Positions 33,958-46,974 of a stretch of 64,000 nt of DNA are shown here, in pieces. The notes under the pieces are model-generated. The model ran no database searches. It saw only the letters and a list, made by a program, of their open reading frames with translations, and was not told where the DNA came from. Positions within the stretch are counted from its first letter, which is position 1, and each line of letters begins with the position of its first letter. Made by a program: the position numbers and the translations under genes. This DNA is from Streptomyces soli. Lineage in GTDB: Bacteria > Actinomycetota > Actinomycetes > Streptomycetales > Streptomycetaceae. The DNA is taken from assembly GCF_003999195.1 (NCBI RefSeq), contig NZ_RJVR01000285.1:1-64000 (forward strand). Reading direction: 5' to 3'.

Positions 33958-35831
33958 GCGCAATCGCCGGCTGGGTCGACTTCGAGCGGGACCTGTCCCC
34001 GCGGGCCGACGTCGTCGAGGCCATGGCGGCCACCCTCACCCACCGCGGCCCGGACGGCCGGGGCACCTGGGCCGAGGGCCACGCCGCTCTCGCCCACCGG
34101 CGCCTGGCGCTGCTCGACGTGACGGAGTCCGGGACACAGCCCGCCGTCCACATCACCGAAGGCGGCACCACGGTCGCGGTCCTCACCCTCGACGGGGCCA
34201 TCACCAACCACACCGAGCTGCGCACCGAACTGGCGGCCAGAGGCCACCGGTTCACCGGTGGAGGCGACGGTGAGACCGCCCTGCGCGCCTACCTGGAGTG
34301 GGGCGCCGACTTCCTCACCCGCCTGGAAGGCCTCTTCGCGATCGCCGTGTGGGACGTCCGCAGCCAGGAGCTCCTGCTGGCCCGCGACCGCCTCGGCGTC
34401 AAGCCGCTCAGCTACCACCCGACCCCCACCGGCGTCATCTTCGGCTCCGAGGCCAAGGCGATCCTCGCCCACCCCGACGTGGAACCGGTCGTGGACGCCG
34501 ACGGCCTGCGCGAACTGTTCGCGCACAGCCGCAAACCCGGCACGGCCGTCTACCGCGGCATGCGCGAGGTCGTTCCCGGCCACGTCCTGGTCGTGCGCCG
34601 ACCGGGCAGCCACGACAAGCGCTACTGGTCGCTGCCCGCACGGGAGCACACCGACAGCCTCGAGGACACCGTCGCCACCGTGCGCGGCCTGCTCGCCGAC
34701 GCGGTCGCCTCCCACCTGCGCGCCGACGTGCCGGTCGGCGCGATGCTCTCCGGCGGCATCGACTCCAGCGCCCTGACGGCCCTGGCCCACCGGTCGCTCA
34801 CCGCCGAAGGCGCCGGCCCGCTGCGCAGCTTCTCGGTGAACTTCACCGGCTACACCGAGAACTTCGAACCGCACCCCACGATGCGCGCAACACCGGACGC
34901 GCCCTTCGCGGCCCTCGCCTCGCAGCACATCGGCTCGCGGCACACCGAGATCCTCCTCGACACGGCCGCGCTCACGGACCCCGAGGTGCACGCGGCCTCC
35001 CTGCGCGTGCAGGACGCCCCGTCCCCGCTCGGCGACATGGACGTCTCCCTCATCCAGTTCTTCGCCCGGCTGCGCGCGGAAGGCTTCGCCGCCGTGCTCT
35101 CCGGCGAGACCGCCGACGAGGTCTTCAACGGCTACTTCTGGGCCTACGACCCGCAGCACAGCAACTCTCAGACGTTCCCCTGGGTCTCCTTCGAGCGTGG
35201 CCACGACGCCGCCGCAAGCGGCCTGGGCACCTCCATGATCGACCGTCGGCTGCGCAAGGACCTCGACTTCATCGGCTACGCCGACCAGCACTACCGCGAC
35301 GCCCTCACCGAGGTCCCGCACATCGACGGGGACACTCCCGCCGAGCGCCGGGCCCGCGAGGTCACCTACCTCGCTCTCACCCGGTGGGCACCCACCCACC
35401 TCGACCGCGCCGACCGCATGAGCATGGCCCACGGTGTGCAGCTACGGCCGCCGTTCTGCGACCGGGCGCTGGTCGAGTACGTCTACAACGTGCCGGCCGC
35501 CATGAAGCGCGTGGACGGGGTCGAGAAGAGCCTGCTGCGCTCCGCGGTGGCCGACCTGCTGCCCGAGGCCGTACTGCAGCGCAAGAAGAGCGCCTACCCC
35601 ACCACCCAGGAAGCGGCCTACGGGGACTTCGTGCGGCGCCGGTTCACCGAGCTGGCCGGCGACCGCAACGCCGCCGTCGCGCCTCTGCTCGACACCTCGG
35701 CGACCGCCGACGCAACCACCGCCGGCAGGTCCCCGCAGGGTGCCTTCGCCTGGGTCGAGCGGGCCAGCATGGAGATGGTGCTGCAGCTCGAGACCTGGCT
35801 GACCGAGTACCGGATCGACCTGCGGCTGTGA
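33954..35831 (+). CDS. AsnB-like amide synthetase lacking the glutaminase Cys
   Basis: 625 aa in the layout of class II asparagine synthetases: glutaminase-like N-domain (1-about 200) and ATP-pyrophosphatase synthetase domain (about 230-560) with the PP-loop SGGIDSS near residue 265 and SGETADEVFNGY near residue 383. The N terminus reads M-S-A-I-A-G, so the essential Cys2 of glutamine-dependent enzymes is Ser. It should therefore use ammonia, or get it from a partner. Homologues (FdmV of fredericamycin, and genes in lysolipin and xantholipin clusters) form the amide that becomes an isoquinolone-type ring. It overlaps the gene before it by 4 bp. Confidence 0.9.
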   Translation: MSAIAGWVDFERDLSPRADVVEAMAATLTHRGPDGRGTWAEGHAALAHRRLALLDVTESGTQPAVHITEGGTTVAVLTLDGAITNHTELRTELAARGHRFTGGGDGETALRAYLEWGADFLTRLEGLFAIAVWDVRSQELLLARDRLGVKPLSYHPTPTGVIFGSEAKAILAHPDVEPVVDADGLRELFAHSRKPGTAVYRGMREVVPGHVLVVRRPGSHDKRYWSLPAREHTDSLEDTVATVRGLLADAVASHLRADVPVGAMLSGGIDSSALTALAHRSLTAEGAGPLRSFSVNFTGYTENFEPHPTMRATPDAPFAALASQHIGSRHTEILLDTAALTDPEVHAASLRVQDAPSPLGDMDVSLIQFFARLRAEGFAAVLSGETADEVFNGYFWAYDPQHSNSQTFPWVSFERGHDAAASGLGTSMIDRRLRKDLDFIGYADQHYRDALTEVPHIDGDTPAERRAREVTYLALTRWAPTHLDRADRMSMAHGVQLRPPFCDRALVEYVYNVPAAMKRVDGVEKSLLRSAVADLLPEAVLQRKKSAYPTTQEAAYGDFVRRRFTELAGDRNAAVAPLLDTSATADATTAGRSPQGAFAWVERASMEMVLQLETWLTEYRIDLRL

Positions 35832-35846
35832 CCGCCCGGTCGGCCG

Positions 35847-35875
35847 TTCCAGACCGGTTCAAGACAGCTTCGAGA
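35847..35875 (+). promoter_or_regulatory. SARP-type heptamer repeats before the minimal PKS operon
   Basis: TTCCAGA (35847), TTCAAGA (35858) and TTCGAGA (35869) are spaced exactly 11 bp and end 47 bp before the cyclase start. This is the clearest SARP-type site in the window. Confidence 0.75.
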
Positions 35876-35922
35876 GCCCCCCGCGAGGGTGGGGTCACGA
35901 CCGAAGAAGCCAGGAGGGCAAC

Positions 35923-36294
35923 GTGCACCGCACACTGATCGTGGCGCGGATGAATCTCGCCGACGCCGAGGGCGTCGCCAAGGTCTTCGCGGACTCGGAC
36001 AGCACCGACCTGCCGCACATGGTGGGCGTCTCCAGGCGGACCCTGTTCGCCTTCCACGACCTGTACTTCCACCTCGTCGAGGCCGAGCAGGACATCGGCC
36101 CGAACCTGTACAAGGCGCGCAGCCACCCGCTGTACAACGACATCAACACCCGTCTGCAGGAGTTCATCTCTCCCTACGACCCGAACTGGCGTGAGCCGCG
36201 CGACGCGATGGCCGTGCCGTTCTACACCTGGACCCCGCAGGACGGTCCCGTCACCACCAAGCCGTCCGGTCCGACCCTGGGCGGTGCCCGATGA
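35923..36294 (+). CDS. TcmI-type polyketide cyclase
   Basis: 123 aa, the usual length of the TcmI/ActVA-like cyclase family (ferredoxin-like fold dimer). It shows the family signatures FAFHDLYFHLVEAEQDI near residue 43 and a C-terminal FYTWTP. Such cyclases close later rings of pentangular and tetracenomycin-type polyketides. GTG 35923 follows AGGAGG. It is first in the operon TcmI-cyclase, cupin, KS-alpha, KS-beta, fusion cyclase-KR, KR, ABM, ABM, all coupled by short gaps or overlaps. Confidence 0.93.
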   Translation: MHRTLIVARMNLADAEGVAKVFADSDSTDLPHMVGVSRRTLFAFHDLYFHLVEAEQDIGPNLYKARSHPLYNDINTRLQEFISPYDPNWREPRDAMAVPFYTWTPQDGPVTTKPSGPTLGGAR

Positions 36295-36718
36295 CCACAG
36301 CGGCGAACCGCAGCAAGGTCAACTTCGAGGACGTGGCCTCCAACCGCAAGCGCGGCGGCGACATCCGGATCACCCTCAGCCCGCGCACCGTCGGCTGCAC
36401 CTCCGGCTTCGGCGGGACGCTCAGGCTGGCCCCGGGGGAGTACGTCACCGAGCACCTGCACCCGTACTCCGAGGAGTTCCTGCACGTCGTCTCCGGTGAT
36501 CTGGAGATCAGCCTCGACGGGGAGCCCGTACGCATCGGCCCGGGCGACTCCCTGCTCGTCCCGATCGGCGTGCGCCACCGCCTAGTCAACGCCGGCCAGG
36601 AACCGGCCCACGTGGTGTTCCACCTGTCCCCGCTGGCGCCGCGCCCGGAGCTCGGGCACGTCGACACCGAGACCCCGCTCGTCGAGGGCGGCGCCAACCC
36701 GGACGTCGGAGGGGCCCG

Positions 36719-36722
<4 letters not shown>
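36291..36722 (+). CDS. Cupin-domain cyclase/oxygenase (TcmJ-like)
   Basis: 143 aa with a single cupin barrel: the [15 protein letters not shown] stretch near residue 57 holds the metal-binding His/Glu set, and a second half ([12 protein letters not shown]) carries the last His near residue 99. TcmJ-like cupins sit beside TcmI-type cyclases in tetracenomycin and pentangular clusters and assist correct folding or cyclisation. ATGA overlaps link it to both neighbours. Confidence 0.88.
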
Positions 36723-40538
<3,816 letters not shown>

Positions 40539-40570
40539 ACCGCCCGTCGCTCCACGGAAGGACATCCCAG

Positions 40571-41320
40571 GTGGAACTCGGACTGCAGGGCAAGAAGATC
40601 CTGGTCACCGGTGGCTCCCGGGGCATCGGGCGGGGCATCGTGCTCGCCGCCGCCCGCGCCGGCGCCGACGTCATCACCTGCTACGTGCAGGAGAGCGAGT
40701 ACGTCGAGAGCCTGCGCCGAGAGCTCAAGGAGACCGGCGGCGACCACCACGTCATACGCACCGACGTCGGTGACCTGGCCCAGGTCGACTCGCTGATCGA
40801 GACCGTCAAGGAGAAGTACGGCAAGCTCGACGGCATCGTCAACAACGCCGGTGTCATCAGCCACATCCCGTTCGCGGAGCTGGCTCCGGAGGAGTGGTCG
40901 CGCGTCCTGGACACCAACCTGACGGCGACGTACCGCGTCATCCAGCAGGCGCTGCCGCTGCTCGGTCAGGGCGCCTCCGTCGTCAACATCGGCTCCCGCG
41001 GTGCCGCCGCGGGCATCCCGCTGCGCGCCCACTACACCGCCGCCAAGGCGGCAATGATCGGCCTGACCCGCTCGCTGTCCAAGGAACTGGGCGGCAAGGG
41101 CATCCGGGTCAACGTGGTCGCCCCCGGCGTCATCGAGACGGAGGCGTTCGACACGCTGCCGGCCGAACGCGCCGAGGGCCTGCGCGCCACCTACTCGCAG
41201 AAGACCGCCCTGGCCCGGCTCGGCCGCGTCGACGAGCTGGCCGCCCCGGTGCTGTTCCTCCTCAGCGACCTGTCGGCCTACGTCACCGGCGAGACCCTCA
41301 ACGTGGACGGAGGCATCTGA
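40571..41320 (+). CDS. Ketoreductase (SDR)
   Basis: 249 aa. It has the nucleotide motif GGSRGIGRG near residue 13, NNAGVIS near residue 90 and catalytic YTAAK near residue 157. This is a free-standing polyketide ketoreductase or reductase of a later ketone. With the fused one it gives two ketoreductases of about 65-70% similarity by eye. GTG 40571 is 32 bp after the fusion stop. The similarity and the shared 87-bp block point to duplication within this cluster lineage. Confidence 0.9.
   Translation: MELGLQGKKILVTGGSRGIGRGIVLAAARAGADVITCYVQESEYVESLRRELKETGGDHHVIRTDVGDLAQVDSLIETVKEKYGKLDGIVNNAGVISHIPFAELAPEEWSRVLDTNLTATYRVIQQALPLLGQGASVVNIGSRGAAAGIPLRAHYTAAKAAMIGLTRSLSKELGGKGIRVNVVAPGVIETEAFDTLPAERAEGLRATYSQKTALARLGRVDELAAPVLFLLSDLSAYVTGETLNVDGGI
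40598..40684 (+). repeat. 87-bp exact direct repeat, copy 2 (free-standing ketoreductase)
   Basis: Identical to 39816-39902, offset 782 bp. Perfect identity over synonymous positions, in genes otherwise well diverged, points to recent gene conversion rather than selection alone. Confidence 0.95.
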
Positions 41321-41322
41321 CC

Positions 41323-41646
41323 ATGACCGACGCGACGTTCCGGGTCATGCTGCGCATGCAGATCAAGCAAGGCATGGAGGCCGACTTCGAGCGGGTGTGG
41401 CAGGAGGTCGGTGACTCGGTCACCGGCCATCCGGCCAACCGCGGCCAGTGGCTGGCCAAGAGCACCACCGAGGACGAGGAGGGCATCTACTACATCGTCA
41501 GCGACTGGGTCGACGAGCCGCAGTTCCGCCAGTTCGAGACGAGCGACACCCACCTTCAGCACCGCACCAGGCTGCACCCCTTCCGCAGTGGCGGCTCCAT
41601 GGCCACGATGCGGATCGTGGCGAGCCTGGCGGGAGCGGTGGCATGA
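41323..41646 (+). CDS. ABM-type monooxygenase or cyclase (1)
   Basis: 107 aa, a ferredoxin-like antibiotic biosynthesis monooxygenase domain (FRVMLRMQIKQGMEADFERV at the start, then a YYIVSDWVDEPQFRQF strand). Small cofactor-free ABM enzymes such as ActVA-Orf6 and TcmH oxidise phenols to quinones. The start is 2 bp after the ketoreductase stop, and the end overlaps the next ABM gene by ATGA. Confidence 0.88.
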   Translation: MTDATFRVMLRMQIKQGMEADFERVWQEVGDSVTGHPANRGQWLAKSTTEDEEGIYYIVSDWVDEPQFRQFETSDTHLQHRTRLHPFRSGGSMATMRIVASLAGAVA

Positions 41647-41951
41647 CGACCGCACCGGCCGTGGAGGTGGTGCTGTACCACCTGTCCGACCGGGGCGAGG
41701 ACGTCCTGGCGGCCTACCACGAGGCCAGCCGCCGCATGGCCGGCACACCCGGCCTGCTGGGCAACCAGCTCATGAACGAGCAGGGGCGCCCCGACAGTTA
41801 CGTCGTGGTCAGCCACTGGGACAGCTGGGAGTCCTTCGAGACATGGGAGCGCGGCGCGGCGCACAAGGACCAGACGGCTCCTCTGCGTGAGTTCCGCGAC
41901 ACCGAGCGGGACCGCCCGTTCGAGATCTACCGGGTCCTCGCCCGCTATTGA
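41643..41951 (+). CDS. ABM-type monooxygenase (2)
   Basis: 102 aa, second ABM domain (VEVVLYHLSDRGEDVLAAY; YVVVSHWDSWESFETWERG with the conserved W-x-S-x-E-x-F pattern). Directly coupled to the first ABM gene. The two may form a heterodimer, or act at different rings as anthrone or naphthacenone oxygenases. It ends the core operon, about 105 bp before the sugar gene rmlB. Confidence 0.88.
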   Translation: MTTAPAVEVVLYHLSDRGEDVLAAYHEASRRMAGTPGLLGNQLMNEQGRPDSYVVVSHWDSWESFETWERGAAHKDQTAPLREFRDTERDRPFEIYRVLARY

Positions 41952-42057
41952 GATCGCACGGGACCGGGGCGCCGTGGGCGCTTTCCCGCCTGTGCGGGCT
42001 CCCTCCGCGGGAACTCTCGCGGCCCCGGTCGCCGTGCCTTCAAGAGGAGACAACCAC

Positions 42058-43056
42058 GTGGCGCAGCAACGCATCCTGGTCACCGGCGGAGCCGGATTCA
42101 TCGGGTCCCACTACGTCCGGCACCTGCTCGGTCGGGAGCACGACGGCGGTCTGCTGCTGACCGTCCTCGACAAGTTCACGTACGCGGGCAATCCCGCCAA
42201 CCTCGATCCGGTGAGGGGGCACCCCTCACTGCGGGTGGTCCACGGCGACATCGCGGACGCCGCTCTGGTCCGCCGGTTGCTCGCCGGCCACGACCAGGTC
42301 GTGCACTTCGCCGCGGAGACGCACGTGGACCGCTCCATCGAGTCGGCCGACGCCTTCGTGCGCACCAATGTCCTGGGCACCCAGACGCTGCTGGACGCCG
42401 CACTGCACACCGGGGTCCGTACGTTCCTGCACATCTCCACGGACGAGGTGTACGGCTCGGTGGAGCACGGCTCGTCCAAGGAGGACGCTCCGCTCGCCCC
42501 CAACTCGCCGTACGCCGCGTCCAAAGCCGCTTCCGACCTGCTGGCGCTGGCGCAGCACCGCACCCACGGACTGGACGTGCGGATCACCCGGTGTTCCAAC
42601 AACTACGGGCCGCGGCAGCTGCCCGAGAAGCTGATCCCGCGGTTCGTGACCACGCTCATGGAGGGCCGGCACGTGCCGCTCTACGGCGACGGACTCCATG
42701 TCCGGGACTGGTTGCACGTCGACGACCACGTGCGCGGCATCGAGTCGGTGCGCACCCTGGGACGGCCCGGCGAGATCTACAACATCGGCGGCGGCACGGA
42801 ACTGACGAACCGTGAGCTGACCGGGCAGCTCCTGGCGGCGTGCGGCGCCGACTGGAGCCGGGTCCGTCATGTCACGGACCGCAAGGGGCATGACCGCCGC
42901 TACTCCGTGGACTGGTCCAAGGCTCACGAGGAGTTGGGGTACGCCCCGGGACGGGACTTCGCCGAAGGCCTGGCTGAGACCGTCGCGTGGTACCGGGACA
43001 ACCCCTCGTGGTGGGAGGCGTCGGTGCCGCACCGTGAGGTGGGCTCCGCGGTGTGA
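42058..43056 (+). CDS. rmlB: dTDP-glucose 4,6-dehydratase
   Basis: 332 aa extended SDR. It has GGAGFIGSHYVRHLL at the N terminus, the catalytic STDEVYG near residue 125 with the adjacent acids of 4,6-dehydratases, and YAASKAASD near residue 152. It makes dTDP-4-keto-6-deoxyglucose, the precursor of all 6-deoxysugars. GTG 42058 follows AGAGGAG. It stands apart from the other sugar genes, separated by the exporter, the NmrA-like gene and the glycosyltransferase. Confidence 0.95.
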   Translation: MAQQRILVTGGAGFIGSHYVRHLLGREHDGGLLLTVLDKFTYAGNPANLDPVRGHPSLRVVHGDIADAALVRRLLAGHDQVVHFAAETHVDRSIESADAFVRTNVLGTQTLLDAALHTGVRTFLHISTDEVYGSVEHGSSKEDAPLAPNSPYAASKAASDLLALAQHRTHGLDVRITRCSNNYGPRQLPEKLIPRFVTTLMEGRHVPLYGDGLHVRDWLHVDDHVRGIESVRTLGRPGEIYNIGGGTELTNRELTGQLLAACGADWSRVRHVTDRKGHDRRYSVDWSKAHEELGYAPGRDFAEGLAETVAWYRDNPSWWEASVPHREVGSAV

Positions 43057-43092
43057 GGGGCCGTTCCGCCGGGTGCAAAATCATGTCGCTCC

Positions 43093-43136
43093 ACAAATGC
43101 ATGCAGTCTTGCAATTAAGTGCGTGCTAGTATGCAA
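43093..43136. promoter_or_regulatory. AT-rich MarR-site candidate before exporter 2
   Basis: Contains ATGCATGCA and a TTGCA...TGCAA pair, in an AT-rich island like those beside the MarR gene and before the quinone oxidoreductase. It ends about 30 bp before the exporter start. Confidence 0.5.
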
Positions 43137-43166
43137 CTCGTCCTCGCTCAGTCCGCAAGGAGTGCC

Positions 43167-44756
43167 GTGAAACCCTCCAAGGCGCGCACGAGCCGCGTCT
43201 CACCCGCCGATCCGCCACCGCCCACGCAGCGGATCGGCCTCGTCATGACCGGCCTGCTGCTGTCCGTGTTCCTCGCCATGCTCGACGCGCAGATCGTCGC
43301 CACCGCCATCCCGCGCCTCGTCGCGGACCTCGGCGGACTGGACCAGCTGGCCTGGATCACCACGGCCTACGTCATCTCCTCCACGGTCATGACGCCCATC
43401 TACGGCAAGCTCAGCGACCTGTTCGGTCGCAAAGAGGTCTTCCTGCTGGCGATCCTGCTCTTCGTCGTGGGATCGGCGGCCAGCGGTGCGGCGCAGAGCA
43501 TGGGGCAGTTCATCACCTTCCGCGTCGTGCAGGGCATCGGCGCGGGCGGCCTCTTCGTGTCCGTGCTGTCGATCATCGGCGGCATGCTGAGCCCGCGTGC
43601 GGCGGCGCGGTACTACGGGTACTTCTCGCTCGCCTTCGCGGCCTCCGCGCTCGCGGGCCCGCCGCTCGGCGGGCTGCTGACCGATCTCGTGGGCTGGCGC
43701 TGGGTCTTCCTGGTCAACGTGCCCATCGGCGTGGGCGCGCTGCTGCTGGTGGGCCGCCACCTCAAGCTTCCCCGGACGGTACGCCCGGTCCGCATCGACT
43801 ACGCGGGGGTGCTGCTGCTCAGCACCGCGGTCGTGGCAGCCTCCCTCGTCGCCACGTGGGCAGGCACGAAGTACGAGTGGTCCTCGCCGGTCATCGTCGC
43901 ACTGATCGCGATCGCCCTGGTCGCCACCGCGGCTTTCGTGCCCGTGGAGCGCAGGGCCGTGGAACCGGTCATCCCGCCCCACCTCTTCCGCAACCCCACG
44001 TTCACGGTGTGCGCGCTGGTCAGCTTCGCCGCCGGCTTCGTCTTCCTGGGCGCGGTGAACTTCCTGGCCCTGTTCACCCAGGCGGTCACCGGCGCCAGCC
44101 CGATGGTCTCGGGTCTGCTGCTGCTGCCGATGATGGCCGGCCTGGTCGCCTCATCCATCGTCAGTTCCAAACGCATCTCACAGACCGGCTCCTACCGCTG
44201 GTACCCGGTGCTCAGCATGGCCCTCGGCATCATCGCGACGGCCGCCATGGCCACCATGAACGCCGACACCTCGCGACCGCTCGCCGCCGTCTACATGTTC
44301 GTGCTGGGTGTGGCGGCCGGTCTGAACATGCAGGTCCTCACCATGGCCGCGCAGAACACCGCCTCGCCCGAGGACATCGGCGCGGTCTCGGCGACCATCA
44401 CCTTCAGCCGCGCGATCGGCACGTCACTGGGCATCTCGATCTTCGCGGCCGTCTTCTACGGGCCGCTGCACGACCACCTGGCACGCCGCCTGCCGGCCGC
44501 CGCGCTGCGCACGTTCGACCTGGATCGTGCCGCCGACGCCGAGAAGGTCCGGCAACTGCCCGCCGACGTGCGGCACGGACTGGCCCAGGCGTACGCCGAC
44601 TCCCTGAGCCCGGTCTTCCTGCTCGCCGCGGTCGTTCTGGCCGGCGGACTCGCGTGCGCGCTCTTCCTCAAGGACATCCCCCTGCGGAGCAGGGACGAGG
44701 ACGCCCAGGAAGACGACGGACCGGCCGCTGACACGACGAACGACCAGCTGGCCTGA
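43167..44756 (+). CDS. DHA2-family (14-TMS) drug exporter (2)
   Basis: 529 aa with about 14 hydrophobic segments, motif A (GKLSDLFGRK near residue 80) and the antiporter motif near GPPLGGLLTD. It is similar in layout to exporter 1 but a separate lineage. GTG 43167 with AAGGAG four bases upstream is preferred; in-frame ATGs at 43119 and 43131 lie inside the AT-rich operator-like region. It is probably repressed by the cluster MarR and induced by product. Confidence 0.9.
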   Translation: MKPSKARTSRVSPADPPPPTQRIGLVMTGLLLSVFLAMLDAQIVATAIPRLVADLGGLDQLAWITTAYVISSTVMTPIYGKLSDLFGRKEVFLLAILLFVVGSAASGAAQSMGQFITFRVVQGIGAGGLFVSVLSIIGGMLSPRAAARYYGYFSLAFAASALAGPPLGGLLTDLVGWRWVFLVNVPIGVGALLLVGRHLKLPRTVRPVRIDYAGVLLLSTAVVAASLVATWAGTKYEWSSPVIVALIAIALVATAAFVPVERRAVEPVIPPHLFRNPTFTVCALVSFAAGFVFLGAVNFLALFTQAVTGASPMVSGLLLLPMMAGLVASSIVSSKRISQTGSYRWYPVLSMALGIIATAAMATMNADTSRPLAAVYMFVLGVAAGLNMQVLTMAAQNTASPEDIGAVSATITFSRAIGTSLGISIFAAVFYGPLHDHLARRLPAAALRTFDLDRAADAEKVRQLPADVRHGLAQAYADSLSPVFLLAAVVLAGGLACALFLKDIPLRSRDEDAQEDDGPAADTTNDQLA

Positions 44757-44798
44757 GCAAGGCCGGCTCCTCCCCCCTCGAACGGAGATCTCCGCATC

Positions 44799-45635
44799 AT
44801 GATTCTGGTAACCGGTGCCACCGGCACTGTCGGCAGCGAGCTCGTGCGACAGCTGGTCGACAAGGGCGAGCAGGTCCGGGCCCTGACCCGAAACCCGGAG
44901 CGGGCCGCCTTCGACCCCGCCGTCGAGGTCGTCAAGGGCGACCTCTCCCAGCCGGAGACCCTGCGACCGGCCGTCGCCGGAGCCGACCGGGTCTTCACCC
45001 TCGCGTCGAGCGACGACGGCATCCTGGAACGCAACCTCGCCACCGCCGCCCTCGAGGCCGGAGTACGGCACCTCGTCAAACTGTCGACCAACGGTGTCCA
45101 CTTCGGCCTGGACGACCCCATCACCAGCATGCATCGCGCCGGTGAGCAGGCCGTCATGGAGTCCGGTGTGCCGTGGACGACGCTGCGCCCGGGCACCTTC
45201 ATGTCCAACCGGGGTGCCTGGCGGGCGTCGGTGCCGTCGGAGGGCATCGCCTACGTGACCGTGGGCGACCCGACGTCGGCGCTCATCCACCCGCGTGACA
45301 TCGCCTCCGTCGCGGCGGTCGTGCTCACCACCGAGGGACACGAGGGCAAGGCGTACCCGCTGTCGGGGCCCGAGCCCCTCACTCCCGCGGAATCCCTCCA
45401 GATCCTCGCCGAGGCCCTGGGACGGCCGCTGAAGCTGGTGGAGGAGACCGAGGAGCAGACCGTCAAGCGGTTCGCCGCCTGGGTTTCCGCCGAGGACCTG
45501 GCAGCCGTCTTCGAACTCAAGCGCCAGTCCGCGCCCTACGACGCCGAGGTCTTCGACACGGTCGAGCGGATCACCGGCCGGGCCCCGCTCACGTTCGCGG
45601 CCTGGGTCGCGGAGAACGTCGACTCGTTCCGCTGA
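44799..45635 (+). CDS. NmrA-like NAD(P)-binding protein
   Basis: 278 aa atypical SDR: VTGATGTVGSELVRQLVDKG at the N terminus, then the NmrA-type HRAGEQAVMESGVPWTTLRPG near residue 115. It lacks the classic YxxxK. Family members are quinone or flavin-like reductases or redox sensors. It lies among sugar genes and follows exporter 2. It might be the missing 4-ketoreductase of the sugar, but such enzymes usually come from another SDR branch, so a quinone reductase is equally likely. Confidence 0.8.
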   Translation: MILVTGATGTVGSELVRQLVDKGEQVRALTRNPERAAFDPAVEVVKGDLSQPETLRPAVAGADRVFTLASSDDGILERNLATAALEAGVRHLVKLSTNGVHFGLDDPITSMHRAGEQAVMESGVPWTTLRPGTFMSNRGAWRASVPSEGIAYVTVGDPTSALIHPRDIASVAAVVLTTEGHEGKAYPLSGPEPLTPAESLQILAEALGRPLKLVEETEEQTVKRFAAWVSAEDLAAVFELKRQSAPYDAEVFDTVERITGRAPLTFAAWVAENVDSFR

Positions 45636-45678
45636 GCCCGCGGGCGCCCTGTTCGCGTGGTGCGCCATACATGTGGAC

Positions 45679-45712
45679 CATCGGGTCCGGACCACACGGT
45701 CCGGACCCGATG
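45679..45712. terminator. Bidirectional terminator between the NmrA-like gene and the glycosyltransferase
   Basis: CATCGGGTCCGGACC (45679-45693) and GGTCCGGACCCGATG (45698-45712) form a perfect 15-bp stem with loop ACAC between convergent genes. Confidence 0.9.
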
Positions 45713-45717
45713 CGGCG

Positions 45718-46974
45718 TTATACCGGCTGCCGGGGCAGGGCGCCGGTGGCCAGTTCGATGAGCAGGTCCGCGGCTTCGGCGGCACCTCCGTGGCCGGCGA
45801 AGTCGGCCCTCACCCCGGCGGCCCGGTCTCGGTACGACGGGTCCGCGAGGACCTCCGCGACGGCCCGGCTCAGCTGATCGGGCTTCGGCCGGCCGGTGTG
45901 CAGGTCGATGCCGACACCCGCGAGCCGGACACGGTTGGCCACCTCCGGCTTGTCGTCGGTGTCGCCGGCCACGACCAGCGGGACACCGTGGCTCAGGGCT
46001 ATCTGCACGCCGTTGAAGCCGCCGTTGGTGACCATGACCTGTGCCAGCGGGAGCACGTCCTGGTAGGGGACGTACGCCGCGGCCCGTACGTTCTCCGGCA
46101 GCGGGCCCAGGCCCCGGGGATCGGGCGTCGAGACCACCAGCAGGACGTCCTGCCCGGCCAGGGCGTCGATCGTGGGCAGGACGAGGTCGCCGGGATCGGT
46201 GGCCAGAGTGCCCTGCGAGACGAAGACCACCGGCCTGTCACCCCGCAACTCGCCCCACCACGGCGGCAGATCGGCGGTGGCGCCGGGCTCGGTCGCCACG
46301 GTCGCACCGACATAGCGGATCGCCGGACTCAGGCCGGGGCGCGGATAGTCCAGGGACCGGGTGCCGCACTGCAGGTGCAGGAACGACGAGCAGAGGATGT
46401 CCCAGATCGACACCTCCGGCTCCAGGGGAGCGAGCCCGAGACCGGTCCGCAGCGCGTTCAAGCCCCGGGTCACCCCCGGTGTCCGGACATGGGCGTGCTC
46501 CCAGTGCATCCGGCGGTAGCGCTCACGGTCCTCGGCCGTGGTGGCCGGTGGTAGTCCGGACCGCCACGGCGGCGTCTCCGGGCTCGGCAGCGCCAGCGGG
46601 CTGACGCCGAGAGTCGCCCAGGGGGGCCCGCCGAGTTCGTGCAGGATCATCGCGCCCAGCCCGGACGTGGAGTCGGTGATGACGGCCGACGCCGGAAACT
46701 CCTCCAGACAGGCGCGGTAGTCGGCGAGCTGGCCGGGGATGAGGTCGACGAACTGGGCGTTGAGCGGGTCGCTGCCCGCCTCGATCAGGTTCGCCAGACT
46801 GGGCGTGTGCGCGGGCGTGACATGCCGCGCGCCCGCGCGCTCCACCATCTCGGCGAAGTCGTCCTCGACGATCCATCGCACCCGGTGACCTCGCCGTACG
46901 AGCTCGGATGCAACGGGCAGTCCCGGTGTGATGTGACCGGAGATGGGCTTGGTGCAGAACAGGAAGTTCGTCAA
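45718..46974 (-). CDS. Glycosyltransferase, GT1/MGT family
   Basis: 418 aa, GT-B fold. The acceptor domain begins FLFCTKPISGHITPGLPVA, and the donor domain carries VSQGTLATDPGDLVLP near residue 235 and the nucleotide-sugar motif NGGFNGVQIALSHGVPLV near residue 310. The start is TTG (complement of 46972-46974) with GGAGGAG six bases upstream; no ATG or GTG fits better. It is the only glycosyltransferase in the window, so one sugar (or one iterative addition) is expected on the aglycone. Confidence 0.92.
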   Translation of the reverse strand: MTNFLFCTKPISGHITPGLPVASELVRRGHRVRWIVEDDFAEMVERAGARHVTPAHTPSLANLIEAGSDPLNAQFVDLIPGQLADYRACLEEFPASAVITDSTSGLGAMILHELGGPPWATLGVSPLALPSPETPPWRSGLPPATTAEDRERYRRMHWEHAHVRTPGVTRGLNALRTGLGLAPLEPEVSIWDILCSSFLHLQCGTRSLDYPRPGLSPAIRYVGATVATEPGATADLPPWWGELRGDRPVVFVSQGTLATDPGDLVLPTIDALAGQDVLLVVSTPDPRGLGPLPENVRAAAYVPYQDVLPLAQVMVTNGGFNGVQIALSHGVPLVVAGDTDDKPEVANRVRLAGVGIDLHTGRPKPDQLSRAVAEVLADPSYRDRAAGVRADFAGHGGAAEAADLLIELATGALPRQPV

